From Desulfobacterales bacterium (lineage in GTDB: Bacteria > Desulfobacterota > Desulfobacteria > Desulfobacterales > Desulfosalsimonadaceae): 10,499 bases of DNA. A model generated the notes under the pieces. That model worked only from the letters and a program-made list of their open reading frames with translations, had not been told where the DNA came from and searched no databases. Both the position numbers and the translations under genes were made by a program. The stretch lies in NCBI GenBank assembly GCA_007135795.1, contig SLIE01000084.1:1-10499 (forward strand), in the 5' to 3' direction. Below are positions 7,250 to 10,499 of this stretch, in pieces; the first letter of the stretch is position 1; every line of letters starts with the position of its first letter.

Positions 7250-7305
7250 GCATGCTGCTTCACAAAGTACGATCCTTCGATAAAATTCAGTATCTGGACA
7301 TACTG
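7247..7305 (+). promoter_or_regulatory. Leader hairpins upstream of the permease gene
   Basis: Two short perfect inverted repeats sit in the predicted leader. One is GAAGCA-TGC-TGCTTC (7247-7261), a 6-bp stem with a three-base loop that shares its first bases with the operator arm. The other is CAGTAT-CTGGAC-ATACTG (7288-7305), a 6-bp stem with a six-base loop. They could be RNA structures or further protein-binding sites. No known riboswitch is recognised. Confidence 0.35.
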
Positions 7306-7327
7306 GTATATACAACAAGGATATGAA

Positions 7328-8566
7328 ATGACTCAGCGAAGCAAATTTTTACTCATACTGGCTGTTTTTTTATTTGCCTATATTGTTCCCTTTACCCATG
7401 ATAGGGTTGCGTCAGCCGTGCTGGAGGCATTTCTGATGCTCCAGGATTATGCCCGGGAACATGTTATTTTGTGCCTGATTCCGGCATTTTTCATTGCCGG
7501 GGCGATTGCGGTTTTTATTTCCCAGGCGGCAATTGTAAAATACTTCGGCGCTGAAGCCAAAAAGATCGTCTCTTACGGCGTTGCTTCGGTTTCCGGAACC
7601 ATCCTGGCCGTTTGCTCCTGCACGGTGCTCCCCCTGTTTGCAAGCATATACCAGCGGGGCGCGGGTATCGGGCCTGCCGTTGCTTTTCTCTATTCAGGAC
7701 CGGCCATCAATGTGCTGGCCATAATCCTGACTGCCCGGGTCCTGGGCCTTGAGATGGGTGTGGCCCGTGCAGTGGGGGCCATTATTTTCGCCATTGTCAT
7801 CGGCCTTGCCATGGCGACGATTTACCGCAAAGAAGACAAGGCTCGCCTGGCCGCGCCGCAAATGGTGATGCCCACGGATGAAATGCCCCGGCGTCTCTGG
7901 CAGGATTTGTCTTTTTTCGCACTGCTGGTACTCTTCCTGGTATTTGCAAATTGGGGGACGCCGCAGACCGACACCGGTTTCTGGGCATTTATGTATGAGA
8001 TAAGATGGTATGTTGCAGGGCTTTCCCTTGTTCTGCTGGTACCGGTGTTGATCCGGTGGTTTAAAAAGGACGAGCTCAAACAATGGGTGGAGGAATCATA
8101 TGGGTACGGACTGATGATCATGCCCCTGCTCTTTATCGGTGTGTTGTTCGCAGGGTTTTTTCTTGGAAGGCCGGGTCACGAGGCTATGATTCCGTCGATA
8201 TATGTTGAGGCCGTTGTGGGGACGCACCCGACCATGTTTTTCGAACTGACCGGTTTGCGCGAAGGAACGGCGCATAATTTTATTTCAATGATCTGGCCTG
8301 TCTGGACGAGTTTTTTCGCCTCGGTTTCAGGTTCCTTGATGTATTTTGCCACCTTGACAGAAGTGCCGATCCTGCAGGGACTGATGGGATCCGGCATGAG
8401 CAAGGGCGCTTCGCTTTCATTGCTACTGGCCGGTCCTGCGGTTTCATTGCCGAACATGCTCGTGATCCGGGGGATTCTGGGCACTCGCAAAACGTTGACC
8501 TATTTGTTTGTTGTAATTATTTTTTCTACCGTTGGCGGTGTTGTTTATGGTCAATTGTTTCCATAG
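7328..8566 (+). CDS. Permease of the ArsP/DUF318 family (PF03773)
   Basis: This is an integral membrane permease of 412 residues with about ten hydrophobic segments. The family signature is clear: AVCSCTVLPLFASIYQRG (94-111) followed by GPAVAFLYSGPAIN (115-128), and a related second-half repeat ATLTEVPILQGLMGSGMSKG (341-360) with LLAGPAVSLPNMLVI (366-380). Cys96 and Cys98 form the CSC motif; Cys49 is the only other cysteine. Some members (ArsP) export trivalent organoarsenicals, but most are uncharacterised, so substrate assignment stops at family level. A stretch at about 297-325 (from THPTMFFELTGL) appears longer than in many relatives. AAGGA precedes the ATG by 6 bases. The gene leads a cassette with two thioredoxin-fold proteins, pointing to a thiol- or metalloid-related role (inference). 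Confidence 0.88.
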   Translation: MTQRSKFLLILAVFLFAYIVPFTHDRVASAVLEAFLMLQDYAREHVILCLIPAFFIAGAIAVFISQAAIVKYFGAEAKKIVSYGVASVSGTILAVCSCTVLPLFASIYQRGAGIGPAVAFLYSGPAINVLAIILTARVLGLEMGVARAVGAIIFAIVIGLAMATIYRKEDKARLAAPQMVMPTDEMPRRLWQDLSFFALLVLFLVFANWGTPQTDTGFWAFMYEIRWYVAGLSLVLLVPVLIRWFKKDELKQWVEESYGYGLMIMPLLFIGVLFAGFFLGRPGHEAMIPSIYVEAVVGTHPTMFFELTGLREGTAHNFISMIWPVWTSFFASVSGSLMYFATLTEVPILQGLMGSGMSKGASLSLLLAGPAVSLPNMLVIRGILGTRKTLTYLFVVIIFSTVGGVVYGQLFP

Positions 8567-8604
8567 GCCACATAATAAATTTAAAATCTCTTATGGAGGA
8601 TATC

Positions 8605-8835
8605 ATGGAAATTAAAATATTGGGGCCCGGATGCCCCAAGTGCGAAAGAACTGCTCAGGTTGTAAATGATGCTGTTTCTGAAGCCGAGGTGTGCGTGGAT
8701 GTCAAAAAAGTGACCGACACGATGGAGATCGCAAGTTACGGCATCTTCGGCACACCGGCCGTGATCGTCGATGGGGAGGTCAAGTCCGTGGGGAAAGTTC
8801 CGGCAAAAGAAGATGTCATCTCATGGCTCAAATAA
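8605..8835 (+). CDS. Small thioredoxin/glutaredoxin-like redox protein (CPKC)
   Basis: This is a 76-residue cytoplasmic protein of the small archaeal/bacterial glutaredoxin-like type (TM0996/MTH895-like, thioredoxin_3 family). It reads MEIKILGPGCPKC, placing the redox motif C10-P-K-C13 after the first beta strand, and GTPAVIVDG near 49-57, with the conserved cis-proline. Such proteins carry out dithiol-disulfide exchange. The start at 8605 is preferred over the in-frame ATG at 8593 because a strong GGAGGA (8595-8600) lies four bases before it and would sit inside the gene otherwise. It begins 38 bases after the permease stop. Genes of this type commonly accompany PF03773 permeases, so it may reduce or shuttle a thiol-bound substrate to the transporter (inference). 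Confidence 0.9.
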   Translation: MEIKILGPGCPKCERTAQVVNDAVSEAEVCVDVKKVTDTMEIASYGIFGTPAVIVDGEVKSVGKVPAKEDVISWLK

Positions 8836-8877
8836 ACTTCGATGATTGAAGCGTGCTTGAAAGGAAAGTGAAACACT

Positions 8878-9480
8878 ATGTTGAAACGGAATTTGTTTCT
8901 TGCGATTATTGCGGCCACAGTTTTGATTTTTTCAGCAAATGTCACAATTGCTAAGGGTTTACCCGAAGAAGGCGACGGCATTTTTCCGTCATTTGGAACA
9001 GGACCGGTCGAGGTCAGGATATATGCGAGTTATTTCTGCCCGCCATGCCGGGCCCTGGAACCGGAACTGGAGCCGCTTTTGGAGGAACTGGTCGAAACCA
9101 ATAAAATTCAGGTCACGTTTGTGGATGTCCCCATGGGTCAGTCAGCGCCCTATATTCATTATTTTCTGTATGCGCTGAACAATGATAAAAGCATGAAAAA
9201 TGCTTTCCACGTGCGTCATCTCCTTTTTGATGTGGCTAAGGCTCATGGGGGTCCGGAGGATATTCGAGAGGCCTTTGAAAAAGAGGGCGTCGCTTATGAA
9301 CCGTTTGACCTGACGGAGGTTTTTCTCCAGTTCAACCAGTTTTTAAGTGAAGACAGTATTCGAAGCACACCCTCGGCAGCCATACATAAGGACGGAAAGA
9401 ACAAAACCATCTCGGGCGGAAGGAATATAATCGCTGCCATGGAGGAACTCATAAACAATAACAACAACAACGAAGAATAA
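8878..9480 (+). CDS. Exported thioredoxin/DsbA-like protein (CPPC)
   Basis: This 200-residue protein has an N-terminal signal peptide (MLKR, hydrophobic core about 5-20, likely cleavage near 25) and so should act in the periplasm. A beta strand EVRIYAS leads into the active site C54-P-P-C57 (YFCPPCRALEPELEPLL), a thioredoxin-fold arrangement. The region 87-150 looks like a helical insertion as in DsbA-type proteins, and STPSAAI (about 163-169) carries the expected cis-proline. No further cysteines are present, so it is a single-pair oxidoreductase. The C-terminus is odd, six consecutive asparagines followed by two glutamates. AAGGAAAG lies about 10 bases before the ATG, and the gene starts 42 bases after the small redox gene. 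With the permease and a cytoplasmic CXXC protein upstream, it suggests redox handling on both membrane faces; the specific partner is unknown. Confidence 0.82.
   Translation: MLKRNLFLAIIAATVLIFSANVTIAKGLPEEGDGIFPSFGTGPVEVRIYASYFCPPCRALEPELEPLLEELVETNKIQVTFVDVPMGQSAPYIHYFLYALNNDKSMKNAFHVRHLLFDVAKAHGGPEDIREAFEKEGVAYEPFDLTEVFLQFNQFLSEDSIRSTPSAAIHKDGKNKTISGGRNIIAAMEELINNNNNNEE
9454..9471 (+). repeat. Asparagine-codon microsatellite at gene end
   Basis: Six asparagine codons in a row (AAC AAT then four AAC) precede two GAA codons and the stop of the exported redox protein. The trinucleotide tract could expand or contract by slippage without changing frame. Confidence 0.85.
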
Positions 9481-9819
9481 ACTAAGATGGCGACGTAAAA
9501 AACTGTTTATCCCGCTGCGAAGACGGTTGTCAAAGGACAATTTCTCCCGGCGGCATCTTGTATTGTCTTGGCAACTGCACGAGAACGCTTATACCTCTAA
9601 GGCTTGCTTGGACGCGGCTAACCTGGATGCGCCCCCAACAATGGCTTTTAATCCGATTTATAAATAACGATTAATAACAATCGGCGTTAAAACAACCCAA
9701 ATCAGGATCACGCTTTGGAAATACGGTTTTGATGGGGGTGGGTGTTGGGCTTTGCGTCAGGCCCGGACAAAGCACTCAAAACAGTAACAAACCGAAAACA
9801 GACAAGGGCGGAAACAATC
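9481..9819. other. Gene-free stretch between redox cassette and flavoprotein remnant
   Basis: No gene with start codon and ribosome binding site was found. Two plus-strand frames remain open over 50-70 codons, but both lack a plausible start. The opening GATGGCGACGTAAAAA resembles a dispersed intergenic repeat I associate with Desulfobacteraceae; this is memory-based and unverified. CGATT-AATAAC-AATCG (9668-9683) is a small inverted repeat. No clear terminator follows the exported redox gene. Confidence 0.45.
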
Positions 9820-10083
9820 ATGGCGCTTTTGATCATAGGCGGCAGTGACGCCGGTATAAGCGCTGCATTGCGCGCAAGGGAAGTGAATCCGGAAGTCCGT
9901 CCGACAATCTTTTTAGCCGATCAGTATCCAAACTTCAGCATATGCGGTCTTCCCTTCTATCTTTCCGGAGAAGTGACTGACTGGCAAAATCTCGCGCACC
10001 GTGACATTGCAACAATTGAATCTCATCGGATCGTGGTTCGCAAGGAACATCGCCAGGTGTTTTGTGTTGTTGAGTATGAATAA
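9820..10083 (+). pseudogene. Truncated FAD/NAD(P) oxidoreductase, CoA-disulfide-reductase-like
   Basis: Only the N-terminal 87 residues remain of a flavoprotein family whose members usually exceed 440 residues. MALLIIGGSDAGISAALRAR is the FAD-binding beta-alpha-beta start (G7, G8, G12), and YPNFSICGLPFYLSGEV contains the position of the redox-active cysteine (C42) of CoA-disulfide reductases and related NADH oxidases. Similarity to the family fades after LAHR (61), and the frame ends at TAA 10081-10083. The NAD-binding and dimerisation domains are absent downstream in any frame. A GTG at 9742 would add 26 unrelated residues, so the ATG at 9820, preceded by AAGGGCGG, is chosen. A functional product is unlikely. 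The intact ancestor may have served the thiol/redox cassette upstream (inference). Confidence 0.8.
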
Positions 10084-10094
10084 GTATACTTATT
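10079..10094. repeat. Perfect 16-bp palindrome at the truncation point
   Basis: AATAAGTA/TACTTATT is a perfect palindrome with no spacer. It overlaps the stop codon of the flavoprotein remnant. It could be a protein-binding site or the junction of a past insertion or deletion. It is too AT-rich and lacks the loop for a strong terminator. Confidence 0.7.
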
Positions 10095-10300
10095 TTTATA
10101 ATTGTGTCAAGGTTTTAAGGGTTAACGCGCCTGGAATACCTCGCGGAAAAAAACGATCCCTGCATCTCGCTCAACCCAGAGCTTTGTCAAAGAAAAGCCC
10201 AGCGTCACTGAAAACTCGTCGCCTCCCGCCCAACATACTTCTCCTGCGCGCTCAATTCAGCTTTTAATGGAGTCGTGACAAGTTAGAAACTGATCACCTT

Positions 10301-10327
10301 CCCCCACCTTCAAAAAGAAGGTGGGGG
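10301..10327. terminator. Strong 11-bp hairpin, terminator-like
   Basis: CCCCCACCTTC and GAAGGTGGGGG pair perfectly over 11 bp around an AAAAA loop. On the plus strand it is followed by TCGTCTTAATTCTT, only moderately T-rich; on the minus strand by AAGG, so it would work at best rightwards. CTGATCA (10290-10296) and TGATCAG (10343-10349) form an outer matching pair. It could be a terminator or a palindromic repeat element. Confidence 0.5.
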
Positions 10328-10464
10328 TCGTCTTAATTCTTCTGATCAGCAGCTTTTCATTGCAGAACGGACATTTGCGGGATAAGTCGGGGGCACTCTC
10401 AAGGTTACCGGGAAACGCTCAGGAAGCTGATGTCAGCCAGTAAGACCTGTTTTAATATTTTTTA

Positions 10465-10493
10465 TTGACAATTCCGGTATGGGTCTATATTTT
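10465..10493 (+). promoter_or_regulatory. Possible promoter pointing out of the window
   Basis: TTGACA at 10465-10470 is followed after 17 bases by TATTTT (10488-10493), with TATATT at 10486-10491 as an alternative at 15 bases. Any gene it drives lies beyond the window. Confidence 0.35.
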
Positions 10494-10499
10494 TATTTA

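Larger units (their letters stand above)
10095..10499. other. Gene-free tail of the window
   Basis: No supportable gene is visible. Short open frames exist on both strands, none with a good start and ribosome binding site and none recognised. The stretch holds the strong hairpin at 10301-10327 and a possible promoter at 10465-10493. Its abrupt start after a broken gene is compatible with the edge of inserted or rearranged DNA, which cannot be confirmed from this window. Confidence 0.45.

Noticed and set aside
7694..8083. 129-codon minus-strand frame within the permease gene
   Set aside because: Antisense to a well-supported membrane protein and without recognisable domain.
8593..8604. Upstream ATG for the small redox protein
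   Set aside because: The Shine-Dalgarno GGAGGA lies between this ATG and the one at 8605, and the family starts with the strand MEIKIL.
9455..9667. 70-codon open frame overlapping the asparagine tract and running into the spacer
   Set aside because: It has no ATG and no ribosome binding site, and whole-codon slippage in the AAC tract would not connect it to the upstream gene.
9742..9819. GTG-initiated N-terminal extension of the flavoprotein remnant
   Set aside because: The 26 extra residues precede the family's normal start at the FAD-binding strand and look non-coding.
10001..10267. 88-codon plus-strand frame
   Set aside because: It overlaps the end of the flavoprotein remnant in another frame, has no ribosome binding site and no recognisable domain; basic, serine-rich product typical of spurious translation.
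10257..10418. Minus-strand open frame encoding a CPFC sequence resembling half a zinc ribbon
   Set aside because: It has no ATG or other convincing start and contains the perfect hairpin at 10301-10327, which better explains the sequence constraint; kept only as a note in case it is the 3' end of a degenerate transposase.
1..10499. tRNA, rRNA or CRISPR array
   Set aside because: Looked for clover-leaf or rRNA-like sequence and for regularly spaced repeats of 20-40 bases; none seen.

Overview
The window looks like chromosomal DNA of a Gram-negative bacterium, most likely a deltaproteobacterium (Desulfobacterota) of the Desulfobacteraceae type. That placement is inferred from the style of the protein sequences, the moderate base composition and the gene pairings; no rRNA or other marker gene is present to prove it.

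Positions 1-6940 are a phosphate-response locus arranged around one divergent promoter region (809-1202). To the left, on the minus strand, runs pstC, the Pst permease subunit, cut off by the window edge. To the right, on the plus strand and closely spaced, run phoB (response regulator), phoR (sensor kinase), pstB (Pst ATPase), phoU (negative regulator), a PiT-family phosphate transporter and a universal stress protein. The intergenic region holds two sets of 11-bp-periodic Pho-box half-sites, one per direction. Each is followed at the same distance by the same octamer, TTACATTC, which I read as carrying the -10 element. PhoB therefore probably drives both arms, including its own gene. In this model PhoR senses the state of the Pst transporter through PhoU, PhoB-phosphate activates both arms, and Pst and PiT both import phosphate. 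pstS and pstA are not in the window; pstA may lie to the left of pstC.

Positions 6941-7327 are AT-rich and non-coding. They hold a perfect 12-bp tandem duplication, a good sigma-70-type promoter and several inverted repeats, including a 26-bp operator candidate just downstream of the -10.

Positions 7328-9480 are a three-gene cassette: a PF03773-type (ArsP/DUF318) permease, a 76-residue cytoplasmic thioredoxin-fold protein with CPKC, and an exported thioredoxin/DsbA-like protein with CPPC. I infer a redox-coupled export or detoxification function, possibly for a metalloid or thiol compound; the substrate cannot be read from the sequence. No regulator gene is adjacent.

Positions 9481-10499 look degenerate. 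An N-terminal remnant of a CoA-disulfide-reductase-like flavoprotein (9820-10083) ends at a perfect 16-bp palindrome. Beyond it is gene-free DNA with a strong 11-bp hairpin and a possible promoter pointing out of the window. The clearest novel leads are the divergent, split Pst/Pho arrangement with matched promoters and the permease-redox cassette with its unassigned operator.
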